Source of the DNA: JANNBN01 sp963763885
Lineage (GTDB): Bacteria > Actinomycetota > Acidimicrobiia > Acidimicrobiales > JANYDT01
Assembly (NCBI GenBank): GCA_963763885.1
Contig: CAVXQD010000001.1
Coordinates: 1,150,087 to 1,214,086 of the forward strand
Direction of reading: 5' to 3'
DNA: 64,000 nucleotides
Shown here: positions 7,980 to 16,711 of the stretch, in pieces
Layout of the letters: each line of letters begins with the position of its first letter
Position numbering within the stretch: position 1 is the stretch's first letter
Position numbers and translations under genes: made by a program
Notes under the pieces: generated by a model
The model's input: the letters and a program-made list of their open reading frames with translations, nothing else
Told to the model about the DNA's origin: nothing
Database searches by the model: none

Positions 7980-8522
7980 TCATTTTTGACATCCGTTACG
8001 AGCACCCGCTAGGCTCGCGTCCGTCCCGGCGGCTTCGCCGAGCGAGCCTAGCGGGTGCTCGCGCACGCGGGCCGTGTGGCGCGTCCGCGAGCCCCTCGCA
8101 GGCTCGTACAGTCCCAACGCCTCGGACTCAGCAGTCAGGTCCCTCACCGCGGCGTACCGGCGCTCGTCGTCGCGTTGCTTGTAGCGAAGCGCGTCTACCC
8201 GGAGCACCCTCCGCTTCGTTCCGACCTTGCGAAAAGGAATCTCGCCCGCCTCGAGCAGCGACACGACGTACGGCCGCGAGACGTTCAGCACGTCGGCTAG
8301 TTCCTGCGTTGTCATCTCATCCGAGGATTCATCGGGTGTCACGCCCGCAGCGAGCTCGTCGAGGACGTTCTGTAGCGCGGCGACCGCCTCGAGAGGAAGC
8401 ACGATTGGCTCCTTCATCGACTCGACCTTGAGCGTAAGCACCGATCCATGGCGTGAGGCACGCCGAAGCTGTCGAGATGCTGCGCGAGCGATTCTCTGCG
8501 TTTCGGTCACTTCAGTGCTCAC
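7980..8522 (-). CDS. orphan HTH (excisionase-like) antitoxin, unusual C-terminal tail
   Basis: 180 residues from a GTG start. The centre (about residues 70-125) is an excisionase-family helix-turn-helix: MTTQELADVLNVSRPYVVSL, then FRKVGTKRRV. Proteins of this type in actinobacteria are usually the antitoxin of a downstream PIN-domain toxin and normally stop soon after the ALGLYEP-type end seen near residue 140. Here the frame continues 40 residues through a perfect 19-bp inverted repeat (7999-8061), and no PIN gene follows. The tail therefore looks like read-through after loss of the toxin partner. A PIN toxin of the matching kind lies at 27540-28106. The upstream region has CGTTT repeats, possibly its own operator. 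Confidence 0.7.
   Translation of the reverse strand: MSTEVTETQRIARAASRQLRRASRHGSVLTLKVESMKEPIVLPLEAVAALQNVLDELAAGVTPDESSDEMTTQELADVLNVSRPYVVSLLEAGEIPFRKVGTKRRVLRVDALRYKQRDDERRYAAVRDLTAESEALGLYEPARGSRTRHTARVREHPLGSLGEAAGTDASLAGARNGCQK
7999..8061. repeat. perfect 19-bp inverted repeat with nested hairpin
   Basis: CGAGCACCCGCTAGGCTCG (7999-8017) is exactly complementary to 8043-8061. The 25-base spacer contains a second stem, CGGCG/CGCCG. The repeat lies inside the tail of the HTH antitoxin gene. Such length and precision exceed a normal terminator and suggest the scar of a small mobile element or a recombination site. Confidence 0.6.
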
Positions 8523-8564
8523 GAATCAAACGATACACTCGAAACAAACGAAACGCTAGCAACT

Positions 8565-9446
8565 TTACGGCGCTACAACGACCGCGTGTGCCCGAAGGAC
8601 GGCGTCTTCGTCGGCGTGTACCCAGGTCGTGCCGTCTGCCGGGTCAGCCAGTTTGATCGCCTGGAAGCACTCGGCGCAGATCGGTCCGCCGGCCTCAACC
8701 CGCTTCCGTTCGATCTCCTCGCTGATCCGCCGGGCGTCGTCGAGGTCCTTCTGCCGCATGATGTGGGACGGCGACGGCCCACGTCGGCCGATGGCAGCAA
8801 AGACCTCTGACACCCGGTGGAGCACAGCGCTCGCATCCTCGAACCAGCGCTCCTCTCCCCACGACGTCTGCCGTCGAAGGTCGTGCGACCCACCGAGCCC
8901 GCGGCGGAACAGGCCGAGCAGGAAGTACATCTGCAGCTCATCGTCCTTGAGCGCGTTCCGCCCGCCCCGAAGGACGTTTCCGACCCGGTCATGGAAGGGT
9001 CGCCTCTCGGACTCTGACTCGGAGCGGCGCGCCCAGTCGGCCTGGTGATCGAGATACGCGTCGATGTCGGACTCGGTCGGCGTCGTCCGACGGAACACCC
9101 AGTCCCACCCGATCCCGCGATCGTGCTGGGGCATCTCCAACGCCGCGGCCTCATCGCCTGACGGCGGCATGAAGAACCAACCGATCGGCACGTCGAAGAC
9201 GAAGCAGAAGGCCAACAGTTCCGACGGCGTGAACTGTCGGATGCGCGTACCGGTCACGGAACCCTCGGCGGTTGCGACCGTCGCCTGCGTCCACTCCGCC
9301 TCTGTGTAACGACTGATTGCCTCCGCTGCGTCTTGCTGTGTCATCTCCGCCTTGCGGCGCGCTCGCGCGAGGTTGAACGCAACGAGCTGGCTCGCGTTCC
9401 ATCTCGGCTTCCCGATCGGCGGTTCGTCTCGTCGTTTTCGTGACAC
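8565..9446 (-). CDS. XRE-type HTH regulator with C-terminal Cys pair
   Basis: 293 residues from the GTG at 9446, which has AGGAG 6 bases upstream; the frame extends to a TTG at 9464. An XRE-like DNA-binding domain occupies about residues 15-85 (VAFNLARARRKAEMTQQDAA...). The middle is helical and highly charged. A C-terminal ICAECFQAIKL segment supplies a CxxC pair that could bind zinc. It is divergent from the excisionase gene across a 131-base gap with nested palindromes, an arrangement typical of a repressor controlling excision and transfer genes. Regulation of the element is inferred from this layout. Confidence 0.72.
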   Translation of the reverse strand: MSRKRRDEPPIGKPRWNASQLVAFNLARARRKAEMTQQDAAEAISRYTEAEWTQATVATAEGSVTGTRIRQFTPSELLAFCFVFDVPIGWFFMPPSGDEAAALEMPQHDRGIGWDWVFRRTTPTESDIDAYLDHQADWARRSESESERRPFHDRVGNVLRGGRNALKDDELQMYFLLGLFRRGLGGSHDLRRQTSWGEERWFEDASAVLHRVSEVFAAIGRRGPSPSHIMRQKDLDDARRISEEIERKRVEAGGPICAECFQAIKLADPADGTTWVHADEDAVLRAHAVVVAP

Positions 9447-9529
9447 CTTCGGCTCCTGTCGCAAAGCTCGCCCAGGGGAATCGAACTACGCAGTTGCAAT
9501 TCGTCTGTGGACCCACCACTATGTGCGGT

Positions 9530-9559
9530 CATCGCAACCCTGCGATGCAACATCGTACA
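9530..9559. promoter_or_regulatory. nested palindromic operator between divergent regulator and excisionase
   Basis: CATCGCA (9530-9536) faces TGCGATG (9541-9547), and CGATG/CATCG repeats immediately after it. The block lies 20-50 bases before the excisionase start in the divergent intergenic region, as expected for an XRE repressor operator. No clear -10/-35 pair could be assigned. Confidence 0.45.
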
Positions 9560-9577
9560 CAATGAACGAGGCGAACC

Positions 9578-9796
9578 ATGGACTTCGACGAACTCCCCGA
9601 CATGTTGACCGTCGAAGAGATGGCCAAGGCATTCCGTCTGGGCCGCAGCCAGGCGTACGAGCTGACCAAGCGCTACCGACTCACCGGCGGCAAGGAAGGC
9701 ATCCCCGTCCTCCAACTCGGCCGACGCCTTCGAGTTCCCAAGGAAGCGCTCCGCAAACTCGTCGACACCCTCCCCACGCCGGAGAACCTCAAATGA
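9578..9796 (+). CDS. xis: excisionase-family DNA-binding protein
   Basis: 72 residues, almost entirely one winged-HTH of the MerR/excisionase type: LTVEEMAKAFRLGRSQAYEL, then a wing with LQLGRRLRVPKEAL. Such proteins bend DNA to bias a tyrosine recombinase toward excision, and they can also regulate transcription. The stop overlaps the next start by four bases (ATGA), so the two are translationally coupled. It is the first gene of the rightward transfer operon of the left element. Confidence 0.82.
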   Translation: MDFDELPDMLTVEEMAKAFRLGRSQAYELTKRYRLTGGKEGIPVLQLGRRLRVPKEALRKLVDTLPTPENLK

Positions 9797-10116
9797 CTGC
9801 CACGACGCCAACCGGGACACTGCGAGTCGACCGTGCAGTGCTGCACGCAATTCGTCGCCGTCTCGGCGTTCAGTCCGCACAGCTCCTCCTCGACCTCACC
9901 GACCTCGCCGAATCCACCTCTGACGGGCCCATCGTCGAAGCCTCACTCCGAGCCATCGCCGACTTCTCCGGGTCAAGCAAGGACACCGTTCGACGCAGCC
10001 TCGGACAGCTCGAACGACTCCACCTCGTGGAGCACCTCAACGCCGACGCACACCGATTCGCGACACCGCGCTACTTGCTTCATCTCGACGTCGCCGGCAT
10101 CACCCTCGCCGCCTGA
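9793..10116 (+). CDS. winged-helix DNA-binding protein
   Basis: 107 residues. The segment SLRAIADFSGSSKDTVRRSLGQLERLHLVEHL (read as parts: an HTH of about residues 48-68, then a wing) matches a winged-helix replication or transcription control domain. The ATG at 9793 overlaps the excisionase stop by four bases. A functionally similar winged-helix protein occurs at the same relative place in the right element (49176-49610), upstream of the relaxase. A role in element replication or transfer control is an inference from this parallel. Confidence 0.7.
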   Translation: MTATTPTGTLRVDRAVLHAIRRRLGVQSAQLLLDLTDLAESTSDGPIVEASLRAIADFSGSSKDTVRRSLGQLERLHLVEHLNADAHRFATPRYLLHLDVAGITLAA

Positions 10117-10181
10117 CGCAACCTCATCAACGCAGCAACGCGCAAACACACGCCACCGCGACCCACCAAGGAGAAACAGCA

Positions 10182-10463
10182 ATGCCCACCCTCTCTTCGA
10201 ACGCGCCCGAAAACGAGAAGTCCACACACTTGCACTGGCAGTGCGGGCCTCGCCCCGACAGGTTGACGCCACACACCAGCAGGTCGCGCAGCAGTTTCGC
10301 CGACCCGACGTTCGCTTCAAGGACGCTCCCGATGGTCGCGCCCCTCCGGGGCGGCCTGCGGCCGTCCTTGACCCGCCCCTCCGTTCGGCGTGATGGCTAC
10401 CAAGGAACGGCTGGCGCCGTCCCCGTGGGCAGGAAGACCGCAACGATCGGCGGCTTCTCGTGA
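10182..10463 (+). CDS. small doubtful gene coupled to the relaxase
   Basis: 93 codons with a good AAGGAG ribosome site 8 bases before the ATG. The stop (TGA, 10461-10463) overlaps the relaxase GTG at 10460. Third codon positions are G/C-rich in this frame, which supports coding. The protein is Ser/Arg-rich with no recognisable fold, and its second half runs through the hairpin at 10317-10371, which argues against a conserved protein. It may be a leader peptide coupling translation into the relaxase. Confidence 0.35.
   Translation: MPTLSSNAPENEKSTHLHWQCGPRPDRLTPHTSRSRSSFADPTFASRTLPMVAPLRGGLRPSLTRPSVRRDGYQGTAGAVPVGRKTATIGGFS
10317..10371 (+). promoter_or_regulatory. two-stem hairpin upstream of relaxase 1 (family member A)
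   Basis: TCAAGGACG (10317-10325) is complementary to CGTCCTTGA (10363-10371), with an inner CGCCCC/GGGGCG stem at 10339-10353. It stands about 90 bases before the relaxase start. Similar hairpins with a TCAAGG-type arm occur at 46798, 47948 and 48344 in the right element. Confidence 0.5.
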
Positions 10464-12869
10464 CCGCATCGCTCGGCAAGATCACCGACGCGAACAAGGG
10501 TTACCACCTTGGCGAAATCGAAGACCGACTCGACCCGTACTACCTGAAGGATCGATCCGTCCGAACGCTCGGCCAACTTGCGCCCGATGTCGGCCTCACC
10601 GCCGATCCGACGAGCGAGCAGATCCTCAACGTTCTCGCCGGTAACGCCGCCGACGGCACCACGACACTGCGCGAACGACCCGTCAAGACCCTCGGCTTCG
10701 ACCTCGCGCTATCCGCCCGCAAGGAACTCTCGATCCTCCACGCGCTCGGCAATGAGCACCTTCATCGAGAGATCGAGGCAGCGCACCACGCAGCCATCGA
10801 CAGTGCGTTCGCCTACCTCGAATCTGCTGCAGTGAGCGTACGCCGCGGCGCTGGCGGCGCGCAGGTCCTCGAAGGAGGCGGATTCGTCGCCTTTGCTGTC
10901 ACCCACACCGACAGCCGGAGCCTCGACCCGCAACTTCACGACCACGTCCTCATCGCAAACATGACGACCGGACCCGACGGGCGCTGGACCGCACTCGACG
11001 GCCGCGACATCTACCGCCATGCCAAGACCACCGGCTACATCTACCAGGCGACGCTTCGCGCCGAACTCACCGAAAGTGTTGGCCTGCTCTGGGGACCCGT
11101 CCACAACGGATCCGCGCCCGTCATTGGCATCGACTCCCAGCTGGTCCGAGAGTTCTCGACCCGACGACGAAGCATCGAAGACGCCCTCGAACGCAACGGA
11201 CTCGACTCCGCCAAGTCCGCGGCCATCGCCACCCTGACGACACGCCAGGCCAAGCAGCTCGACGTCGACCTCTACGACCTCCAAGCCAACTGGACCCGAA
11301 GAGCCGAGCCCTACCTCGACTCACTCCGCAACCTCCCGCTCCAAATACGCCACGCGAACCCGACCATCGACGACCAAGAGGTCGCTGCCGCGGTGACGCA
11401 ACAGCACGCAACGTTCGACCGACGAACACTGATGCAAGCAGTTTGCGAATCGCTCCCCGATGGCGCGCGCCTGCCCGACCTCGAACGAGCAACCGATCGC
11501 TTCCTCCACTCCGGCCACGCCATCGCCCTCGGCCACGACCGATGGACGACGCCAGAGATTCTCGCCCTCGAACAACGCAGCGTCGACATCGCACTAAACG
11601 GACGGCGCCAGCGCCTTGCCATCGTCGCTCCACGCCACGTCGAAGATGCGCTCGCCACACGACCATCACTCGGTGCTGACCAAGCAGCGGCCGTCAGAGC
11701 GATCACACGATCAGGCGACGCAGTCGAAATCGTCATCGGACCCGCTGGACACGGCAAAAGCACCATGCTCGACGCAGCCCGAGCCGCATGGAACGACGCC
11801 GGCATCCGAACCATCGGAGCAGCACCGTCAGCCCGAGCTGCAGCCGAACTGCAAGCGAGCTCCGGCATCGAGTCGCAGACCATCGACCGTCTCCCCGGCG
11901 CACTCGACTCCGGCTATGAACACCTCAACCGCAACACCGTGCTCGTCATCGACGAAGCCGGAATGGTCGGCACCCGCAAGCTCGCCGATGTCCTCGAACG
12001 AGCACAACAAGCGTCGACGAAGGTCGTGCTGGTCGGCGACAACAGACAACTCCCCGAAATCGAGGCGGGCGGACTATTCGAGCGCGCTTACCACTCGGCT
12101 CGAACCACACACCCTCACCGAGAATCGCAGGCAACGAGACCCAATCGAACGACAAGCGGCCGTCGAACTGCGCGCCGGTGACGTCGACGCTGCAATCGCA
12201 CGACTTCGCCGACACGGCCGGGTCATCACCGCCGACAACGCCGACCACCTCCGCGAGGGGCTCGTGGGTGACTGGCACCAAGCACGCGAAGCCGGACAGG
12301 ACGTCCTCATGGTCGCCCCACGCCGATCACTCGTGGACGACCTGAACGACCGCGCCCGCACGCTGCTCCGCTTACACGGTCAACTCGGTGAGCCGATCCT
12401 CCGACTTGACGACCACGAGTACGCCGCCGGCGACACGGTCGTCGCACTTCGCAACGACTACCGCGTCGGCATCCTCAATGGCGACCGAGCCACCGTTCGA
12501 TCCCTCGATCCCGACGGACTCACTATCTCCCTCCGACGCGGCGAAGACGTGACCCTCCCGCTCGACTACGTCGCCGGACACCTCACCCACGGCTACGCCA
12601 CCACCATCCACAAAGCACAAGGCATCACCGTCGACGAAGTCTTCGTCCTCGGCGACGACACGTACGCGCAGGAGCACGGATACACCGCGCTCACTCGCGG
12701 ACGCGACGCCAACCGCGCCTACGTCGTGCGAGCCGAACCACTAGAGCACGCGCTGACTCACGCTGACGCCGGCCGCGAACTCGATCCACTCGACGCCTTT
12801 ATCAAGTCACTCGGCCACTCCGTCGCCAAAACCGCGGCAATCGACCTCACCCCTGATCACACCCTTTGA
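10460..12869 (+). pseudogene. MobF/TrwC-type relaxase-helicase, frameshifted
   Basis: Conjugative relaxase followed by a superfamily-1 helicase, about 800 residues when repaired. The N-terminal part shows the tyrosine pair (DPYYLKD) and the three-histidine metal site (TDSRSLDPQLHDHVLIAN). The helicase part has Walker A GPAGHGKST, Walker B VLVIDEAGMV and a C-terminal TIHKAQGITVDEV motif with ALTRGRD. It nicks oriT and unwinds the transferred strand. The frame changes after GGLFERA: removing one T of the pair at 12088-12089 restores GGLFERATTRLEPHTLTENR. The first part is open to 12181; the second runs to 12869. The GTG start overlaps the preceding small frame. The coupling protein follows 9 bases later. 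Confidence 0.88.
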
Positions 12870-12878
12870 GGAGAACCC

Positions 12879-14615
12879 ATGAACACCGCCACACGACCGA
12901 CCAACAACAACCCCGCCCCCGAAGGCCCCATCCTCGCTCTCCTGTTCGCTGCATCCAGCTTCGGCGCAGTCGTCTGGGTCGGCGCCGAACTCGCAGCGTT
13001 CATCCGAAACCGACGCACCTTCCCCGGATCGATCGAGATGCTGATCGACGCGCTCGGCAAGATGCCGAAGACCATGACGGAACCGAAGCGCGCATGGCCG
13101 CCCGAAGTCTCCGCTTTACTACCTGGGCCAGTCCTCTACTGGCTGTCGACGTTCATCGTCTTCGCACTTACGGTCGCGATCGCCGTCGGCCTCCTCCGAC
13201 TATTCCGAACACCGAACGAGACACTCGACCGCCGTGAACGGCTCGGCGTGAAGACCAACGCCCGCTTCGCCAACAAGCACGACCTCCGGCCGCTGCTTTC
13301 GAAGACCGTCCCACCGGACCGCCTGCTGCTTGGCAAGTTCGGACGCAAGTACGTCGTCACCGAAGCGCAACGGACCCGCAAGAGCAAGCCCGGCCGAGAC
13401 TTCAGCAACGGACGCGGCGGAGTCGCAATCGTTGGGCCATCACGCTCGGGCAAGAGCACGCTTGCCAAACGTCAGATCGAGCACTGGGGAGGGCCTGCGA
13501 TCATCGTCTCGGTCAAGAGCGACTTACTCGACGGGACGATCAACCGCCGATCGTCGCTACCCGGCGGCGAGGTGAAGGTCTTCGATCCGACGAATTCTGC
13601 GCGATTGGGAACATCGACCTGGAGCCCGCTGCGCGGATGCGGCTCGAGGGACGGCGCAATGCGAGCGGCGTCGCAGCTCGTGAAGTCGGCACCTTCCTCG
13701 AACACCATCGAGGGCGGCGACCACTGGCGCAAGCAAGCCGAAGTCCTCTTGTCAGGAATGCTCGCCGTTGCAGGTGGCGCGAACAAGACCATGCACGACG
13801 TCGCCCGATGGATCGCTGCGGAGGACCGCCCGACCGAAAAGCAGATCGGCGAGGTCTCGCCGCTCATCAAGATGCTGACCTCATCGGGCGACATCGACAA
13901 GCGAGAGCTGGGACTCTTCGCCCAGCTGACCTTGCTCGGCCTTTGGCAGAAGGAACCGCGTTCGATATCGACCGTCTACTCGACGGCGACGAACATCGTG
14001 TGGCCGTGGATCGACCTCGGCATCGCTGCTTCAGCAGCATCGTGCGACATCGACCTCGACTGGCTCTGCTCAGGTCCGAACACGCTCTACGTCGTTGCGC
14101 CGCTGATCGACCACGACCGATCCGCAGGAGTGCTCGGCGGGCTGATCGGAGACCTCGTCGGCCAAGTCAATGAGCGCAACCTCTGCGGCAAGGCGATCCA
14201 CCCCGAAATCCTTCTGCTCATCGACGAGGCGGGCAACATGCGTCTCGACGACCTCCCCGTTTGGGCGTCTACGCTCGCCGGCATGGGCGTGCAGCTCGAA
14301 ACGATCTGGCAGTCCATCGCTCAGGTCAAGGCCAAGTTCGGCGTCCGCTCCGACGTCGTGCTCACGAACTTCCTCACCAAGATCTGGTTCCCCGGCATGA
14401 GCGACCTCGAAGGCCTCAGTTACGTGGAAGGACTGAGCGGCGACGAACACGTGCCTAGCTCACTGACTCGGTACAAGCACACCGACGATCGGCCGAGCGT
14501 TGCGACAGTCCCATTGATCCAGCGGAAGGCGTTGCGCGAGATGCCTTCGGGTACCGCACTCCTGCAGCACGGCGCCCTTCCACCTGCGCCCGTTCGTGTC
14601 AGGGGCCCGGTCTAA
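12879..14615 (+). CDS. type IV coupling protein (TraG/VirD4-like ATPase)
   Basis: 578 residues with GAGGAGA just before the ATG. Two N-terminal transmembrane helices (about residues 18-45 and 85-110) anchor it. The cytosolic ATPase has Walker A GPSRSGKST and Walker B LLLIDEAGN, followed by a conserved TIWQSIAQ segment of the VirD4/TraG family. It would deliver the relaxase-bound strand to the secretion channel. It is the last gene of the left transfer operon and appears intact, unlike its relaxase neighbour. A shorter homologue-by-function lies at 56896-58950. Confidence 0.85.
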   Translation: MNTATRPTNNNPAPEGPILALLFAASSFGAVVWVGAELAAFIRNRRTFPGSIEMLIDALGKMPKTMTEPKRAWPPEVSALLPGPVLYWLSTFIVFALTVAIAVGLLRLFRTPNETLDRRERLGVKTNARFANKHDLRPLLSKTVPPDRLLLGKFGRKYVVTEAQRTRKSKPGRDFSNGRGGVAIVGPSRSGKSTLAKRQIEHWGGPAIIVSVKSDLLDGTINRRSSLPGGEVKVFDPTNSARLGTSTWSPLRGCGSRDGAMRAASQLVKSAPSSNTIEGGDHWRKQAEVLLSGMLAVAGGANKTMHDVARWIAAEDRPTEKQIGEVSPLIKMLTSSGDIDKRELGLFAQLTLLGLWQKEPRSISTVYSTATNIVWPWIDLGIAASAASCDIDLDWLCSGPNTLYVVAPLIDHDRSAGVLGGLIGDLVGQVNERNLCGKAIHPEILLLIDEAGNMRLDDLPVWASTLAGMGVQLETIWQSIAQVKAKFGVRSDVVLTNFLTKIWFPGMSDLEGLSYVEGLSGDEHVPSSLTRYKHTDDRPSVATVPLIQRKALREMPSGTALLQHGALPPAPVRVRGPV

Positions 14616-14735
14616 GAGTGCGAAAGTGGTAGGCGGCTGAGGCGCCTAAGACTTCACCCTCGGCCTGCACGGTGACAGTTTTCAGCCGAAAGCTCCAGCA
14701 TGTCTCAGGAGACCCACCACCGCTACCATCGCGAC

Positions 14736-14820
14736 ATGGTGGACTCCGCTATCAACATTCTGCACATCACCGACCTGCACGTTGGAAGTGTGCTCGGTGA
14801 CAACATCTGGAAATGGACTA
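14736..14820 (+). pseudogene. metallophosphoesterase start, truncated by the insertion sequence
   Basis: The frame from ATG 14736 reads INILHITDLHVG at residues 6-17, the D-x-H metal-binding opening of calcineurin-like phosphoesterases. Then SVLGDNIWKW follows, and the frame is cut at the left end of the insertion sequence at 14819-14821. Past the right end no phosphoesterase sequence continues for more than about 20 codons, so the rest was lost or lies elsewhere. Confidence 0.6.
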
Positions 14821-16098
14821 AGGGCCCGCCGCGGGATTATCCGCGCGGTTGGGGCGTGAGGGTGTAGTTCCATTCGCCGTGCCAGTTATGGGCGTGGACG
14901 GGTAGGGCTGCGAGTTGCTGGTCGGTGATTTTGATGCCGGTGGGGTACCAGTTGGGATCGTATGCGCACTGAACAGTGAGTCCGGTCTTGGTGGTCGTGG
15001 CGCCGATGAGCTCGATGATGGTCCGAATGTCGGTGAGGGGTCGTCCGCGCCAGTTGATCGAGATGAACGAGAACAGGCGGTGCTCGATGCGGTTCCATTT
15101 CGATGTGCCGGGCGGGTAGTGCAACACCGTGACCGTGAGCCCGGTCTCGGCAGCGAGCTTGGCTAGTTCGGCTTTCCAAGCTCGGACGCGGTAGCCGTTC
15201 GATCCGCCGCCGTCGGCAGTGATCGTCAACGTGGTCGCCGCCGGGAAGCGTGTCTTGCCGAGCGTGTTCCACCAGCGCCGGATGGATTCGACGGCGAACT
15301 CAGCGGTGTCGGCAGTGTCGCCGACCGATACCCATCCTTCGTCGTTGCCGATGTCGTACACCCCGTACGGGATCGCTTTGGAGTAGTCCCCGAGACTGCG
15401 ATCAGCGAAGTCATGCGTGGAGACCCGTGTCGGTTCGCCCTTCGGGTGCCACTCCGCCCCGCCGTTGGCGTACTCGCCGATCAACTCCTTCTTCTTCGTG
15501 TCGACACTGATCACCGGCTCGCCTACGTTGATCTGTGTACTGACAATCTTGTTGAGATAGTTGAACTGGCCGTCACGATCCGGATGCCCCGCACCCTCGT
15601 TCTGCTTCGCCGGGGCTTGCAACGAGTACCCCATCTGATGCAACAACCGCCGAACCGTTTCCGGCGAGGCCTTAAACCCACGCCGCGTCAAATCCTCGGC
15701 GAGCTGATACGTCGACTTCAACGTCCACCGCAACGCAGACATCGGCGTGCCACGCGTGTCCGGGTGCACAAGCTCATCCAACGCTGCCAACAGGCCGGGC
15801 TGCTTCTCAATCGCCGGCTTGTCTCCGGCACCAGGCGCCCGGACACGATCCGAGACCTCAATCCCGGCCCGCACATCAGACACCGCTTTCCACACCGTGT
15901 TCGACGACATCCCCGACGACGCCACCACGCGCGCCTGTCCGCCACGACCTAAAACCTCAGCCATCGCGCCGACCGTCACCCGACGCTGCCGCTCATCCAA
16001 ATGCGGCAATACCGTCAGAAAGAACCGCTCCAAACCCTCTTCAGTCAGCTCCACCCACCCAGACTACTCCTCGCGTATTATCCTGCGGTGGACCCTAA
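14819..16098. mobile_element. ISAzo13-like insertion sequence
   Basis: About 1.28 kb with terminal inverted repeats. The left end at 14822 begins GGGCCCGCCGCGGGATTAT; the right end, read inward from 16095, begins GGGTCCACCGCAGGATAAT. About 24 bases are paired with five mismatches. TAA flanks both ends (14819-14821 and 16096-16098), a possible 3-base target duplication. It carries one transposase gene on the minus strand and interrupts a metallophosphoesterase gene. Confidence 0.82.
14837..16054 (-). CDS. ISAzo13-family DDE transposase
   Basis: 405 residues from a GTG start, filling the insertion sequence. The N-terminal third is an HTH DNA-binding region (LGRGGQARVVASSGMSS...). The catalytic core shows VISVDTKKKELIGEY (first Asp), LTITADGGGSNGYR (second Asp, with the family's DGG-SN block) and HYPPGTSKWNRIEHRLFS (the Glu in a PPGxSKWNxIEH motif characteristic of ISAzo13). 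It appears intact, so the element may still be active. Low confidence applies only to the exact start. Confidence 0.9.
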   Translation of the reverse strand: MELTEEGLERFFLTVLPHLDERQRRVTVGAMAEVLGRGGQARVVASSGMSSNTVWKAVSDVRAGIEVSDRVRAPGAGDKPAIEKQPGLLAALDELVHPDTRGTPMSALRWTLKSTYQLAEDLTRRGFKASPETVRRLLHQMGYSLQAPAKQNEGAGHPDRDGQFNYLNKIVSTQINVGEPVISVDTKKKELIGEYANGGAEWHPKGEPTRVSTHDFADRSLGDYSKAIPYGVYDIGNDEGWVSVGDTADTAEFAVESIRRWWNTLGKTRFPAATTLTITADGGGSNGYRVRAWKAELAKLAAETGLTVTVLHYPPGTSKWNRIEHRLFSFISINWRGRPLTDIRTIIELIGATTTKTGLTVQCAYDPNWYPTGIKITDQQLAALPVHAHNWHGEWNYTLTPQPRG

Positions 16099-16267
16099 CC
16101 ACCTCAGCCGTCCAGGAATTTTCCAGCAACCCGCGAGAAACTGAGGACCCGTCTGTGCTGATGAGCGGCAGATTCGACCATCGGTGCGGTCCACGGGACG
16201 ACAACATTGCAACTCATCAAAGCGAAACGACCATGACGCGTCCGAAGGGATATTTTCCGGTCGCGGG

Positions 16268-16711
16268 TTACTGAATCTTGATCCACCCACTCTTCATAAG
16301 TACCCAAGCCGGGCCATCCCAATTTAGACGCGATAACTCGCTTCTCACCGTTTGTTCAAGAGCCACATCCCCAAACCCACTTTCACACTCCGCGATCGCA
16401 AACCCACTCGACGTCCCCGAACTCACAAAACCAGGCACAAAACCGAACCCGGTCATCCCAGGCGGCGCAGGCCGCTTCAGCCCTCCCGCATCTCGACTTC
16501 CATCAGGCCTGACCCGGGGCGAAAGAAACCGACCTTGAGGATCAGCAACGATCACACACGGATCGAATTTGATCAGCTTCAAATCCTCCGCTTCTGACGG
16601 GAAACCCGGACGATCGTACGCACGGGTAGAACCACAACCCGTAACGATAAGAACTACGGCGACGACAGCCAGTCGAAAACGCCGGAGGGGTGGAGTTGCG
16701 CTCGGCATCAT
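16268..16711 (-). CDS. lipoprotein coupled to the RHS gene, candidate immunity protein
   Basis: 147 residues. After a basic start (PPLRRFRL) comes a hydrophobic helix ending VTGC-G, a type II signal peptide with lipobox Cys near residue 26. The mature part is about 120 residues, Gly/Pro-rich, without a known domain. Its ATG at 16711 overlaps the TGA of the RHS gene (TGATG), so translation is coupled. A small cell-envelope protein in this position behind an RHS toxin tip is the classic place for an immunity protein. That function is inferred from position only. The gap to the insertion sequence (16099-16267) shows no gene. Confidence 0.65.
   Translation of the reverse strand: MMPSATPPLRRFRLAVVAVVLIVTGCGSTRAYDRPGFPSEAEDLKLIKFDPCVIVADPQGRFLSPRVRPDGSRDAGGLKRPAPPGMTGFGFVPGFVSSGTSSGFAIAECESGFGDVALEQTVRSELSRLNWDGPAWVLMKSGWIKIQ

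Noticed and set aside
11616..12090. Upstream part of the second relaxase frame as a separate gene
   Set aside because: Before 12090 the frame is antiphase to good helicase sequence; it is meaningful only after the frame break.
4940..14735. A second attachment copy of the tRNA-Met 3' end marking the left element's far edge
   Set aside because: No second copy of the T-arm/acceptor sequence could be seen by eye, so the element boundary is left open.
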